This document shows positions 52,924 through 62,597 of a stretch of DNA of 64,000 nucleotides, in pieces. How positions within the stretch are numbered: the stretch's first letter is position 1; every line of letters begins with the position of its first letter. The DNA comes from Neorhizobium sp. NCHU2750. GTDB taxonomy: Bacteria; Pseudomonadota; Alphaproteobacteria; Rhizobiales; Rhizobiaceae. The notes under the pieces were generated by a model. The model worked only from the letters and a program-made list of their open reading frames with translations. It ran no database searches and was not told where the DNA came from. The stretch covers positions 310,001 to 374,000 of the forward strand of contig NZ_CP030829.1 of NCBI RefSeq assembly GCF_003597675.1. Reading direction: 5' to 3'. The position numbers and the translations under genes were made by a program.

Positions 52924-52960
52924 AAAAAAAGACCGGCGTGGAGATTGCCTCGCACGCCGG
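52924..52960 (-). terminator. Intrinsic terminator of the ABC/MmgE operon
   Basis: On the minus strand CCGGCGTG and CACGCCGG form a perfect 8-bp stem (with an extended inner part), followed by TCTTTTTTT. It is 24 nt after the MmgE/PrpD stop codon and separates that operon from hyuA. Confidence 0.85.
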
Positions 52961-52983
52961 CCAAGTTTGGGGAAATGATACGC

Positions 52984-54387
52984 TCAACGCCCCCGCGCCT
53001 GCGTAAACAAGGCAATGACCTGCTTGCCATCGCCCTGACTATCGAGGCTCATGATGAAATCCTGCAGCCGCTCGACCGGCTCTCCGCTCGCACCAAAACC
53101 CCAATCGAGGCAGGACGCGAACTTGGCGAGCACTTCCGCGTGGGTCATCGGCTCGTCGGGCGCGCCCTTCATCGTCAGCTTTTCGGCCGACAGAATGCGT
53201 CCGTCGTGGGTGGTCATGGAAACGCGGCATGGCGCGATTGCGGTTTCCTCATAATCCGGCGTCGACCGTGTCTCGATCGTCGCGGCATAGGCGACATCAT
53301 CGGCGCGGATGCGGTCCGGCGTGAACGAGCGGATCGTTACCTCGCCATCGGCCAACGCTGCGGCAAAGGCATAGGCGGCATTGAACTGCGCATGCACGAC
53401 CGGTGTTGGATGGGCACGGTCAAAGGCGGCACCGACGATCTTGCGGTTAACCTCGCCCAACTCGATCAAGCCGCTCTTCACGTCCGTCGCCTTCAGGCCC
53501 TGCGCCTTGAGGTCTAGAGCCAGCTGGATCGCGGTATGGGTGCAGCGGCAGCAGGGGAAGGGTTTCATCGACAGGTCACGGACCTGCCAGAGCTTGCCGA
53601 ACTCACCGACGATGATTTCAGGCTTCACCTCACCACGCTCATAGAGATTGAACAGGCCGGAGTTGCCTTCGAGGAAGCGATGCGGACCGGTGATGCCGTT
53701 ACGCGCCAGATGGGCGGCCAGAACACCGGAACGGGCCGCAAAACCCGGCCCGACGCGCTTGGCGAGCGCACCGTCCGCGATGAATTGCGTCGTGCCGGAA
53801 AGCTGGACGAAGGCAAGACCGAGCGCGTTCAGCGTCTGCGCCTCGTCCATCCGGAAGACCTTGGAGACGGCGGCAGCGGCCGAGATCGTGCCGAAGGCCG
53901 TCGTCGGATGCCAGCCCTTGCCGAGAGAATTGTAGCAGGCGAGACCGAGCCGGCAGAATACTTCGACACCGACGGCGACCGCCAGAATGATATCCCGCCC
54001 CGAGATCTGACGATCTTCCGCCTCGATCGTGGCAAGCACCGCCGGCAGCACGACGCAGAACACATGCACACGCGCCGGATCATGCTGGTCGTCGAAGTCG
54101 AGCGCATGGGCGGCAGCGCCATTGGCAAGCGCCGCGCTGACCGGGTTGACCTTGCCTGACCCGAGCAGGAGCGTTGAGAGACCGCCAGTTTCCCAGGCTT
54201 CCAGCGAGGCGACCAGCTCTTTCATGCCCGGCGCCTTGGCCGCACCGGCGATGACGCCGAGCGTATCGAGAATGAACAGTTTGGTGATCGTCACCACGTC
54301 GTCCGGCAGGTCCTCGTAGCGGATCGCGGCGACGGATTTCGCAAGTTCGGCACCATAGGCGCGGGTGGCAGTCGTCATGTCGGCCAT
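52984..54387 (-). CDS. MmgE/PrpD family protein
   Basis: This 467-residue protein belongs to the MmgE/PrpD fold, which includes 2-methylcitrate dehydratase, aconitate decarboxylase and many uncharacterised members. Typical segments are ILDTLGVIAGAA, NGAAAHALDFDDQHDPARVH (about 85-105), KPFPCCRCTHTAI and EGNSGLFNLY. The ATG at 54387 was chosen; it overlaps the ATPase stop region and TTG or ATG alternatives lie nearby. It ends the SsuABC/Tau-like operon. Without prpB/prpC neighbours, a methylcitrate role is unlikely; it may isomerise or dehydrate the imported compound. Confidence 0.87.
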   Translation of the reverse strand: MADMTTATRAYGAELAKSVAAIRYEDLPDDVVTITKLFILDTLGVIAGAAKAPGMKELVASLEAWETGGLSTLLLGSGKVNPVSAALANGAAAHALDFDDQHDPARVHVFCVVLPAVLATIEAEDRQISGRDIILAVAVGVEVFCRLGLACYNSLGKGWHPTTAFGTISAAAAVSKVFRMDEAQTLNALGLAFVQLSGTTQFIADGALAKRVGPGFAARSGVLAAHLARNGITGPHRFLEGNSGLFNLYERGEVKPEIIVGEFGKLWQVRDLSMKPFPCCRCTHTAIQLALDLKAQGLKATDVKSGLIELGEVNRKIVGAAFDRAHPTPVVHAQFNAAYAFAAALADGEVTIRSFTPDRIRADDVAYAATIETRSTPDYEETAIAPCRVSMTTHDGRILSAEKLTMKGAPDEPMTHAEVLAKFASCLDWGFGASGEPVERLQDFIMSLDSQGDGKQVIALFTQARGR

Positions 54388-54391
54388 GTCT

Positions 54392-55147
54392 TCAGATCTC
54401 AATGTCGTGGCGCAGCAGCTCGGCGATCTCGCGGCGCAGTTCGAGGAATTCCGGCGACAGCTTCATGTCGTCATGGCGCGGCCGGGCGAAAGGCACCCGG
54501 ATTTCTTTCAGCACCCGCGCGGGACGCTTGGAAAAGACGAGGATGCGGTCGGCCAGGTAGAGAGCCTCCTCGATGCCGTGGGTAACGAACAGCACCATCT
54601 TGCGCTCGGCTTCCCAGATGCGCACCAGCTCGTCCTGCAGGATGTCGCGGGTCTGCACGTCGAGCGCGCCGAAAGGCTCGTCCATCATCAGCAGGCTCGG
54701 CTGGATGCAGAAGGCGCGGGCAATGCCGACGCGCTGCTGCATGCCACCGGAAAGCTGATGCGGCCACGAATTCTCGAAATCCTTCAAACCCACGAGCTGC
54801 AGATAATGCCGCGCGCGCTCGATGCGCTCGGCCTTCGGCACGCCCATGATCTCCAGACCAAAGGCGACGTTCTCCAGGGCAGTCCGCCACGGAAAAAGAT
54901 CCGCGCCCTGGAAAACCATACCGCGACCGAAGCCGGTCTTGCCGGTAATATCCTCGCCGTTCAGCAGGATCTTGCCGGTATCTGCCGGCACGAGGCCGTT
55001 GATGATCTGCAACAGCGTGGACTTGCCGCAGCCGGAGGGGCCGAGGAGGGCGACGAACTCGCCATCCTCGACTTCCAGCGATTGCGGCACGATGACCTTC
55101 GTATCACCGAAGGACTTCGAGACATTCGTGATCGACAGATGCGCCAT
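54392..55147 (-). CDS. ABC transporter ATPase (nitrate/sulfonate/hydantoin type, SsuB/TauB-like)
   Basis: This 251-residue ATPase has Walker A GPSGCGKS, signature LSGGMQQR, Walker B LLMMDEPFGALD and an H-loop in LFVTHGIEEALYL, the standard pattern of the SsuB/TauB/ThiZ group. The ATG shares one base with the binding-protein stop (TAATG), so it is translationally coupled. It energises the two permeases upstream in the operon. Confidence 0.92.
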   Translation of the reverse strand: MAHLSITNVSKSFGDTKVIVPQSLEVEDGEFVALLGPSGCGKSTLLQIINGLVPADTGKILLNGEDITGKTGFGRGMVFQGADLFPWRTALENVAFGLEIMGVPKAERIERARHYLQLVGLKDFENSWPHQLSGGMQQRVGIARAFCIQPSLLMMDEPFGALDVQTRDILQDELVRIWEAERKMVLFVTHGIEEALYLADRILVFSKRPARVLKEIRVPFARPRHDDMKLSPEFLELRREIAELLRHDIEI

Positions 55148-56190
55148 TAGCCGAGTTCTTTCAGAGCCTGCTCGAGATAGGTCCGGTCGATGACCTTGTT
55201 GAGATCGACGGTGCCCTTCAGGGCGCCGGCCTGTTTGTAGACCGGGATGACCTTGGAGAACTGGTCGACATTGAGAGGCGCCATGTCGCCCGGGAAGGCC
55301 TTGATATCGGTGGTCAGCGTCTGCCAGACAGGCTTCAAGAAATCATCGCCGGCAGCCTTCAGATCCTTGGACGACGCGTAATCGGCGACGCGGGCCTTGT
55401 ACCAGGCATAGTCGTTGTTGGTCTGGCGGAAGGAGGTCAGCACCGACTTGATGACAGCGACGGCAGCCGTCTTGTTCTCGTCCTTCTTCAGCCATTCGCC
55501 GGTGGAGATGATGACGGCGGAAAACCAGTTGTCGAATTCCTGCCATGGGCGGACAAGGATCTGGTAATTGCCCTGGGTGGCAAGCTGGGCTGCCTGCTCG
55601 ACATGCATGGGCACGGCATCGACACGACCGGCCAGAAGCGCGCGGGCGCGGTCACCGGAGCTGCCCATTTCGACGAAATTGATCGACTTGGCATCGATAT
55701 TGTGCTTGGCGAAAACGCCGAGCAGCATGACATACATGAAGTCGCCGATGCTGTTGACGGCGATCGTGCCGCCGTTCTTGGCGATATCCTCGAGGCTCTT
55801 GGTCTTGTCGGCATTGACGACGATGACCTGCGACGTGTTGCTATAGGACAGGCCGATGATCTTGAGGTCGGCACCGGCTTCCGCACCGGCAAGCGTCGAG
55901 GCGACATCGGCATCGCCGAGATCGGCCGAGCCGGCAATGACTTCCTGGGCGATCTGCGGGATTTTTGCGGTCGGGCGGACTTCAGGCGCGGCAAAACCGG
56001 CAAGCTTCGGCAGTTCCATCCTCAACGCTGCCTGCATCGGCACGTTGACGGCGGCGGCAGAGGCAAGCGTATTGATTTTCAGTACCCGGCCTGACTGGGC
56101 AAACGCCTTCGACACAGGACCGAGCGCGATCATGCCGGCACCGGCAAGACCGGTACGCAGGACATCACGTCTGTTCATATTTCCAAGCAT
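55147..56190 (-). CDS. ABC transporter solute-binding protein (NMT1/SsuA/TauA-like)
   Basis: The 347-residue periplasmic protein has a Tat-like leader (MNRRDVLRTGLAGAGMIALG, then KAFAQ) and the NMT1-family pattern LIIGLSY-type fold core (ADLGDADVASTLAGAEAGADLKIIGLSYSNTSQVIV). AAGGGGA precedes the ATG. Family members bind sulfonates, nitrate, thiamine precursors, pyrimidines or aromatic acids. The hydantoinase operon next door makes a heterocyclic or N-containing ligand plausible. Confidence 0.88.
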   Translation of the reverse strand: MLGNMNRRDVLRTGLAGAGMIALGPVSKAFAQSGRVLKINTLASAAAVNVPMQAALRMELPKLAGFAAPEVRPTAKIPQIAQEVIAGSADLGDADVASTLAGAEAGADLKIIGLSYSNTSQVIVVNADKTKSLEDIAKNGGTIAVNSIGDFMYVMLLGVFAKHNIDAKSINFVEMGSSGDRARALLAGRVDAVPMHVEQAAQLATQGNYQILVRPWQEFDNWFSAVIISTGEWLKKDENKTAAVAVIKSVLTSFRQTNNDYAWYKARVADYASSKDLKAAGDDFLKPVWQTLTTDIKAFPGDMAPLNVDQFSKVIPVYKQAGALKGTVDLNKVIDRTYLEQALKELG

Positions 56191-56230
56191 GTCATTCCCC
56201 TTGTCTTTGCTGTTGAAAATAATCGTTGTC

Positions 56231-56992
56231 TCATTCACCGAGCCGGCTTGCATACCAGGGCGCAGAACGGTCCGCGACGGCACGCAGGATGAGCGTGGCG
56301 CACATGCTGATGGCCATCAGAATGACGATCAGCCCGAAAAGATTGGCCGTCGAAATATCAAGGCCGGCATCGTTGAGCATGCCGCCGAAACCGACGCTGA
56401 TGAACATCTCAGCCGTGACCATGGCGCGTAGCGAATGCACCAGACCGACACGCGCGGCGATCAGGATGAAAGGATGCAGCGCCGGCAGAAGCACATAGCG
56501 GAACCGCTGGAGCGGGCTCGCGGCAAAGGAAAGCGCCACATTGACGAGCTTCGGCGACACGTTGCGGGCCGCCTCGGTCATTGAGATGACTACATACCAG
56601 AGGGTCACGACGAAGACGATCGATACGAGGAAAGTAACGCCGCGGCCGAGAATGATGATGAACAGCGGCACGATGGCGGCTGCCGAGACGACGATGAACA
56701 TCGATGCCCAGGGCTTCACCACGCTATAGACCATGCGTGAGCGGCCCATGGCGATCCCGAGCGGCACGCCGACGACCATGGCAAGCACATAGCCGATGAA
56801 CATCTGCCAGAGCGTGAAGCCGATCGCCGGCCAGAAGTCCGGCTCGGTCAAGAGGCCGATGATCGCGGGCGCAACCTGCAAGGGCGTTGCCAGCAGCGCC
56901 TCGCCGAAACCCATGCCAGCAATCTGCCAGAGTACAAGAAGAAGGAGGATGCCTAGCATATTGGTCATCAATGACTTTTGCTTCCTGCTCAC
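56231..56992 (-). CDS. ABC transporter permease (SsuC/TauC-like), second
   Basis: The 253-residue permease has about six helices and the EAA-type loop SPKLVNVALSFAASPLQRFRYVLLPALHP. A GTG start was chosen because it overlaps the stop of the preceding permease (GTGA); an ATG 24 nt later is the alternative. Longer in-frame extension would read through the neighbour gene out of frame and is rejected. Confidence 0.87.
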   Translation of the reverse strand: MSRKQKSLMTNMLGILLLLVLWQIAGMGFGEALLATPLQVAPAIIGLLTEPDFWPAIGFTLWQMFIGYVLAMVVGVPLGIAMGRSRMVYSVVKPWASMFIVVSAAAIVPLFIIILGRGVTFLVSIVFVVTLWYVVISMTEAARNVSPKLVNVALSFAASPLQRFRYVLLPALHPFILIAARVGLVHSLRAMVTAEMFISVGFGGMLNDAGLDISTANLFGLIVILMAISMCATLILRAVADRSAPWYASRLGE

Positions 56993-57795
56993 TTGCCAGG
57001 CCTCCAGACACAGATACGTCGTTCCGCGATCAAAAGCAGTTCCTGCAACAGCAGCCCGGTGAGGCTGAGCACGACGAGAATTCCGAGCACGGCCGCACTG
57101 TCGAAGCGGACGGATGCCTGTTTCATCAACTGGCCGAGATTGACGGCCGCGAGAAACAGTTCGGCGGTGATCATTGCATTGACCGCGCGCACGATACCGA
57201 TTCTCAGCGCGGTAAAGGTGAAGGGCAGGCTTTCGGGAAGCAGCACATACCAGGTCCGCTGCCATCCGCTCGCACCGAAGGAGCGGCCGACATTCATCAG
57301 CTTCCTGTCGACATTGCGGGCGCCGCTGGAAATGACGATGATCATGTCGAACACGCACATCATCACCACCAGCGCGATGCGCGCCTCCATATAGAGGCCG
57401 AACCAAATGATGATGAAGGGCGCCCAGGCGACACTCGGAACGGCATAGATCAGATTGACGATCGGATCGAGCAGATCATGGACGAAGCGGATACGCCCCA
57501 TCAGGAAGCCGAGGGGGAAGGCGATCAGACAGGCGATCAGGAACCCTATCACCATGTGCTGCAAGGCAGCCAGGAAGGCGAGCGGCAACTGGCCATTGGC
57601 GATGAGTTCGCCCAGACGGACGACCACGGCCGTCGGCGATGCGAGAACGAAGCTCGAATAGCGCTGCGCCACCAATTGCCAGACGATCAGTCCGACAACG
57701 ATCGACACCAGCATGAGGAGCGTCTCGGACCGCCCTTCGAAGGTGCGAGAGGCGGTCTTTTCCGGCAGGACTGCGGGCTTGGCATCACCTGTCAT
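56989..57795 (-). CDS. ABC transporter permease (SsuC/TauC-like), first
   Basis: This 268-residue permease has six helices and the conserved loop DRKLMNVGRSFGASGWQRTWYVLLPESLP. AAAGGGA lies about 10 nt before the ATG. It is the first gene of the minus-strand importer/MmgE operon. Two different permease genes, rather than one duplicated homodimer gene, suggest a heterodimeric channel. Confidence 0.9.
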   Translation of the reverse strand: MTGDAKPAVLPEKTASRTFEGRSETLLMLVSIVVGLIVWQLVAQRYSSFVLASPTAVVVRLGELIANGQLPLAFLAALQHMVIGFLIACLIAFPLGFLMGRIRFVHDLLDPIVNLIYAVPSVAWAPFIIIWFGLYMEARIALVVMMCVFDMIIVISSGARNVDRKLMNVGRSFGASGWQRTWYVLLPESLPFTFTALRIGIVRAVNAMITAELFLAAVNLGQLMKQASVRFDSAAVLGILVVLSLTGLLLQELLLIAERRICVWRPGK

Positions 57796-57850
57796 GGCGC
57801 TGTCCCTTTGACTTGAGGGCTGTATCGAAGCATTGTTTCACGCCATAATC

Positions 57851-57890
57851 CTGTCTATACAGTATTATCAATCCATGACTAGTTGACTAT
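57851..57890. promoter_or_regulatory. Divergent promoter operators: CTGTCTATACAG and ATGACTAGTTGACTAT
   Basis: CTGTCTATACAG (57851-57862) carries the 10-mer shared with 46696-46705. ATGACTAGTTGACTAT (57875-57890) contains GACTAGT, as in the TTGACTAGTCAA dyad of the hydantoinase promoter. Both lie between the importer operon and the divergent HutC-type GntR gene. Confidence 0.5.
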
Positions 57891-57914
57891 GCAGCTTTCC
57901 GGGACGAGGTCAAT

Positions 57915-58652
57915 ATGCCGCCGAGCGAATTTATGCCGATCTATGCCCGCATAGAACAGCACCTGCGAGACGAGATCGCCGCAGGTCGCCTGGGTGCCGG
58001 CGATCGCATTCCCTCGGAACCCGAACTTGCCCGCGATTTCGCCACGACGCGCTCGACGGTGGCGAAGGCGCTGCAGCAACTCGTCTTCGAAGGCGTCATC
58101 ATCCGTCGCGCCGGAAGCGGCTCCTATGTTGCCCCTCGTTCGCTGAGTGCACCGATCGAATTGTCGCGCGTGCGTTCCTTCGAGGAACAGCTTGCGGCCA
58201 AGGGGGCGGCGATCGGCTATGTGCTGATCGGCATCTCCGAACGGGAACCGACAGATACCGAGATGGAGACCCTTCATCTCAATGCCGGCGACTTGGTGCA
58301 TGCCCTCGACCGCCTGCGTCTCGTCGGCGGCAAGAAGGTCAGCGTCGAGCGCCGCGTCTTCTCGGCCGAACTCGGTCGGCTCGTCACCGTCGACATGCTG
58401 CAGTCGATGTCGATCCACCGGATTCTGGACGAGCGCTTCAGGCTTGCAGTCCACCGGGTGGAAGGCCGTATCCGTGCCGGCCTCGCTTATGGGGAAATCG
58501 CGCGGTATCTGGACATCAAGCCCGGAAGCCCTCTCCTGATCCGCGACTACGTGCTGTTTTCGATCGATCGCCGCCCGTTGGTTTGCGGCGAATCCTTCTA
58601 TCTGGAGGAGTTCCAGATCGATTATGTCGTGCAGCAGACCAACGGGGACTAG
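57915..58652 (+). CDS. GntR-family regulator, HutC/UTRA subfamily
   Basis: This 245-residue regulator has an N-terminal winged HTH (RIPSEPELARDFATTRSTVAKALQQLVFEGVIIRRAGSGSYVA at about 35-78) and a C-terminal UTRA domain. GAGGT precedes the ATG. It is divergent from the importer/MmgE operon and probably represses it. It is a paralogue of the GntR at 47.0 kb in the same neighbourhood, and the related operator motifs suggest overlapping control. Confidence 0.9.
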   Translation: MPPSEFMPIYARIEQHLRDEIAAGRLGAGDRIPSEPELARDFATTRSTVAKALQQLVFEGVIIRRAGSGSYVAPRSLSAPIELSRVRSFEEQLAAKGAAIGYVLIGISEREPTDTEMETLHLNAGDLVHALDRLRLVGGKKVSVERRVFSAELGRLVTVDMLQSMSIHRILDERFRLAVHRVEGRIRAGLAYGEIARYLDIKPGSPLLIRDYVLFSIDRRPLVCGESFYLEEFQIDYVVQQTNGD

Positions 58653-58774
58653 CAGGAGGCCGGGACACGCAGGAATTCCATACGCGGCCTTCAGATTTCA
58701 CACTGCCAGCAGCCAGATACTCAAGGCAGGTGTCGGGTAAAAGACCTTCCCGTCCGGCTTCACTATAGGAGATG

Positions 58775-58815
58775 CTGACGTGCAATCAGCCTTGTTGCAG
58801 GATGAGGCACGTCAG
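58775..58815. terminator. Inverted repeat between the GntR and FocA/NirC genes
   Basis: CTGACGTGC and GCACGTCAG are perfect 9-nt arms 23 nt apart, with a possible inner TGCAA/TTGCA stem. It lies 15 nt after the FocA/NirC-like stop codon between converging genes. No U-tract was seen. Confidence 0.4.
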
Positions 58816-58829
58816 TATCGACAACTGGT

Positions 58830-59642
58830 TCATTCGGCCGGAGCGTGAGTGCCAGCCGATTGCTGTTTAGCATCGGCAGCTTTGTTGTTGCCCTGCAGCC
58901 AGTAACCGCAGGCGATGAATACGCCGCCGCCGATGATATTGCCGACCGTCACGAAGAACAGATTCTTTGCTGCGCCGGCAATGGTGATTCCTTCCGGGTG
59001 GTCGCCGACCAATGCCATGCAGAATGCAAACATGTTGGCAACCGAGTGCTCGAAACCTGCGGCAACGAAAATGGTGATCGGCCAGAAGATCAACATGATG
59101 CGGGCAGTCGCGTCAGAGGTCCTGCTGCTCATCCAGATGGCCAGGCAGACCAGCCAGTTGCAGAGTATCCCGCGGGCCAGAAGCTGACCTGCCGGGGCAG
59201 ACATCTTGGCCTGTACGATCGCGAAAAACTGCTGGCTGCCATCTCCGAGCAATACGCCGCCGCCGGCAGCATGCAGAAGTACTGCCAAAACGAAGGCGCC
59301 GATCAAATTGCCAACCCAGCCCGTCACCCATACCCGGACGAGATCTCCGATCGTCGCCTTCTTGGCCATAACTGCAATCGGCATATACATGGCCATGCCG
59401 GTGAACAACTCTGCGCCGGCAAAGACAACGATGGTCAGGGCCGCTGAGAAGACAGCACCCATGATGAGGTGGGACCATGCAGGATCTGCGTGAGCGCCGG
59501 CGGTGAACATGATGATGTCACCAAAGCCGATATAGGCGCCGGCCATCGCGCCGCCGACAAGAAATGCGAGGAGCCGGGTGCGGGCGAGTGTGGCTTTCGT
59601 GGCGCCAGTCTGGGCCATATAATCTAGGGCTTCATTATACAT
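58830..59642 (-). CDS. Formate/nitrite transporter family protein (FocA/NirC)
   Basis: This 270-residue inner-membrane channel of the FNT family has six helices with the conserved half-helix segments (GGAMAGAYIGFGDI near 30-43, and AAGFEHSVANMF near 195-206 including the central His). It carries formate or nitrite across the membrane. The MYNEALDYMAQ start was chosen; the ribosome-binding site is modest. It has no formate dehydrogenase or nitrite reductase neighbour here, so the substrate cannot be told from context. It reads away from a 670-bp gene-poor stretch that should contain its promoter. Confidence 0.9.
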   Translation of the reverse strand: MYNEALDYMAQTGATKATLARTRLLAFLVGGAMAGAYIGFGDIIMFTAGAHADPAWSHLIMGAVFSAALTIVVFAGAELFTGMAMYMPIAVMAKKATIGDLVRVWVTGWVGNLIGAFVLAVLLHAAGGGVLLGDGSQQFFAIVQAKMSAPAGQLLARGILCNWLVCLAIWMSSRTSDATARIMLIFWPITIFVAAGFEHSVANMFAFCMALVGDHPEGITIAGAAKNLFFVTVGNIIGGGVFIACGYWLQGNNKAADAKQQSAGTHAPAE

Positions 59643-60313
59643 GGTGGTCTTTCTTGAGGGAGGATTAACTGTTTTCCTGCCGTCGATCTTCACGCGGCAG
59701 CAGAAATAGTGATTTGGACCCGTTCAATGAAAACAGGGGGCCGGAAAGAGATCACGAAGGGTGCGATCAGAACGGGCCAGCGCGACCGGGGTGATGGATC
59801 ACCTCGATCCTTCGAGTTTTCAGCAAAATTGAAAACCTTTGCGGAACGATCGCCTGATGGACGAGCGTTCTTGAAAGCGCCTGCTGGGTGCCGCATCCAT
59901 GAACTGGTGCGACATAATGCCGGGCGCCCTGTGGGACTTGATCTGCCATAGTGTGTTCGTATCGCGCCATGTGGGATGTGGCGGCTATCTGGCGAGCATA
60001 TCCTTCGCGGAAACCATCCGAAGCATATGGGGTAGTTGATCGGTGTTGTCGTCGCGCGCAATATCATTTGCGCACTAACGTTGCGACCAAATCATACTTT
60101 AGTAGCAGATACAACGCGAAACGAGTTGTTTTGCCGCAGATTCGGAACGCAAGGCGAACAAATGCCCGCGCAGTTTCACATTGTAACGACATGTTGATCA
60201 TCACGACGTCGCCGAACCTTGTCCCGCCCATCAGTAAGGCGTCGTCATCGGCTTCGGCGGACCTGTGGCATCTTGAGGTTCTTGCGCCATAGGAGGCCCT
60301 GCGATCTCCCGCC
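59643..60313. other. Gene-poor region between FocA/NirC and malate synthase genes
   Basis: No gene is convincing; frames of 60-125 codons on both strands have Arg/Ser-rich shadow-like composition. GCGCAA-TATCAT-TTGCGC (60056-60073) is a perfect inverted repeat. The stretch between about 60060 and 60230 is AT-richer than its surroundings. The part next to 59643 must hold the FocA/NirC promoter. I see no FNR-type TTGAT-N4-ATCAA site. Confidence 0.4.
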
Positions 60314-62494
60314 TCAGTTGACCCTCGCCTTGAGTTCGATCCTGCGGCGGTGGAGGACGGGTTCGGTATAGCCATTGGGCTGCTCGCGGCCCTTGAGCAC
60401 CAGGTCGAGGGCGGCCTGGAAGGCGATCGAGCTGTCGAAGTTGCCAGCCATCGGACGGTAGAGCGGATCGCCGGCATTTTGGCCATCCACCACGCTCGCC
60501 ATGCGCTTCATCGTCTCGACGATCTGATCTTGCGTGACCACCTTGTGGTGCAGCCAGTTGGCCATGTGCTGCGCCGAGATGCGCAGGGTGGCCCGGTCCT
60601 CCATCAGCCCGACATTGTTGATGTCCGGCACCTTGGAGCAGCCGACGCCCTGGTCGACCCAGCGCACCACATAGCCGAGTATGCCCTGTGCATTGTTGTC
60701 GAGTTCGCGGCCGATCTCCTCCGCCGTCCAGTTCGGCCGTGATGCCACCGGCACCGAGAGAATGTCGGAGAGTTTTGCCCGGCCGCGGCTCTTCAGGCTC
60801 TGCTGCACGGCAGCCACGTCTATCCTGTGATAATGGGTGGCATGCAGCGTGGCCGCCGTCGGAGACGGAACCCAGGCGGTGTTGGCACCCGCCTTCGGAT
60901 GGCCGATCTTCTGTTCCAGCATCGCCGCCATCAGGTCCGGCATCGCCCACATGCCCTTGCCGATCTGCGCATGGCCAGACAGGCCGCATTCCAGCCCGAT
61001 ATCGACATTCCAGTTCTCATAGGCCGCAATCCACGGGGCCTGCTTCATGTCCCCCTTGCGGATCATCGGCCCGGCTTCCATCGAAGTGTGGATCTCGTCG
61101 CCGGTGCGGTCGAGGAAGCCGGTATTGATGAAGACAACACGATCACTAGCCGCACGGATCGCTTCCTTGAGGTTCACCGTCGTGCGGCGCTCCTCGTCCA
61201 TGATGCCCATCTTCATCGCATGTCTCGACAGGCCGAGGACCTGTTCAACGCGCGAGAAGATCTCGGCGGCGAAGGCGACCTCTTCCGGCCCATGCATCTT
61301 CGGCTTGACCACGTAGATCGAACCGGTCGCGGAATTCTGGCGCCGGCCGGCCGGACCTGCGGGGCGGCCGATATCGTGGATGGCGATCAGCGCCGTCACC
61401 ATCGCATCCATGATGCCTTCAGGTACTTCGTTTCCGTCGCGATCGAGAATGGCCGGATTGGTCATCAGGTGACCGACATTGCGCACCAGCATCAGCGAGC
61501 GGCACTTGAGCTTGAAGGACGAACCGTCGGGGGCCATGTAGTTCAGATCGGGATTGAGCCTGCGGGTGAAGCTCCTGTCTCCCTTCGACACCTCTTCCGT
61601 CAGGTCGCCCTTCATCAGGCCGAGCCAGTTGCGGTAGACGGTGACCTTATCCTTCGCATCCACCGCGGCCACCGAATCCTCGCAGTCCATGATCGTGGTG
61701 ATCGCCGATTCGGCCCTGACATCGGCAATGCCGGCCGCATCGGTGCTGCCGATCTCGGTCGTCCTGTCGATGACGATCTCGACATGCAGCCTGTTCTTCG
61801 TCAGAAGCACCTGCTTCGGTGCGGCGGCCTCTCCGAGATAGCCGGCAAATTGCGAGGGATCGACAAGCCCGGTTACCGCGCCATCCGCCATCGTCACGAA
61901 GAGTGCGGCATTGTCGATGCGAAGTGCGGCCACGTCCTTCCAGCGCCCGCCGGCAAGCGGTGCCGACTGATCGAGGAAGTCGCGCACCCAGGCGATGACC
62001 CTGGCGCCGCGGACAGGATTGTAGGCTTTACCCTTCTCGGCGCCATCGGTCTCGGGGATCGCATCGGTGCCGTAGAGCGCATCGTAGAGCGAGCCCCAGC
62101 GGGCATTGGTGGCATTCAGCGCATAGCGGGCATTCATCACCGGCACGACCAGCTGCGGTCCGGCGATCTGGGCAATCTCCGGATCGACATTTTCGGTCGA
62201 GACCTTGAAGTCCTCACCCTCGGGAAGCAGGTAGCCGATCTCACGCAAAAAGGCCTCATAAGCGACCAGATCGCTCGGCGCGCCGTTCTGCCGATACCAG
62301 TCGTCGAGCGTCTCCTGGAAGGCATCACGTTTTGCCAGCAGCGCGCGGTTCTTCGGGGCAAGATCATGCACGATACCCGAAAAGCCCGCAAAAAACGCAG
62401 ACGCATCGACCCCCGTACCAGGAAGCGCCTCGTCAACCAAAAACCGGTAAAGAAAATCTGATATCTGAAGACCGTTTTCTTCAACGCGCGCCAT
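60314..62494 (-). CDS. glcB: Malate synthase G
   Basis: This 726-residue cytosolic enzyme condenses glyoxylate and acetyl-CoA to malate in the glyoxylate cycle and glycolate use. The length and sequence are those of the G isoform. [45 protein letters not shown] and [17 protein letters not shown] are clear signatures, and the C-terminal [30 protein letters not shown] holds active-site residues. GGAGG precedes MARVEENG; an in-frame ATG four codons earlier is less likely. It follows a LysR gene on the same strand with a 103-bp gap. Confidence 0.96.
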   Translation of the reverse strand: MARVEENGLQISDFLYRFLVDEALPGTGVDASAFFAGFSGIVHDLAPKNRALLAKRDAFQETLDDWYRQNGAPSDLVAYEAFLREIGYLLPEGEDFKVSTENVDPEIAQIAGPQLVVPVMNARYALNATNARWGSLYDALYGTDAIPETDGAEKGKAYNPVRGARVIAWVRDFLDQSAPLAGGRWKDVAALRIDNAALFVTMADGAVTGLVDPSQFAGYLGEAAAPKQVLLTKNRLHVEIVIDRTTEIGSTDAAGIADVRAESAITTIMDCEDSVAAVDAKDKVTVYRNWLGLMKGDLTEEVSKGDRSFTRRLNPDLNYMAPDGSSFKLKCRSLMLVRNVGHLMTNPAILDRDGNEVPEGIMDAMVTALIAIHDIGRPAGPAGRRQNSATGSIYVVKPKMHGPEEVAFAAEIFSRVEQVLGLSRHAMKMGIMDEERRTTVNLKEAIRAASDRVVFINTGFLDRTGDEIHTSMEAGPMIRKGDMKQAPWIAAYENWNVDIGLECGLSGHAQIGKGMWAMPDLMAAMLEQKIGHPKAGANTAWVPSPTAATLHATHYHRIDVAAVQQSLKSRGRAKLSDILSVPVASRPNWTAEEIGRELDNNAQGILGYVVRWVDQGVGCSKVPDINNVGLMEDRATLRISAQHMANWLHHKVVTQDQIVETMKRMASVVDGQNAGDPLYRPMAGNFDSSIAFQAALDLVLKGREQPNGYTEPVLHRRRIELKARVN

Positions 62495-62597
62495 GATGAC
62501 CTCCAAAGGATTTTTTTACAGAATCCATCCTGGACGGCTCCAACTCAACGGGCACAAAAGGATATCACTCGTTCCGAAATGGAAATAATCGGCACAG

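Noticed and set aside
52984..54387. 2-methylcitrate dehydratase PrpD
   Set aside because: No prpB, prpC or acnD-type neighbour; the gene is in an importer operon beside hydantoinase genes, so only the family name is justified.
59643..60313. Small frames in the gap between FocA/NirC and malate synthase genes
   Set aside because: No ribosome-binding site with natural protein composition; frames are Arg/Ser-rich on both strands and no family was recognised.
60827..62461. 544-codon plus-strand frame opposite malate synthase G
   Set aside because: Antisense shadow; malate synthase signatures on the minus strand are unmistakable.
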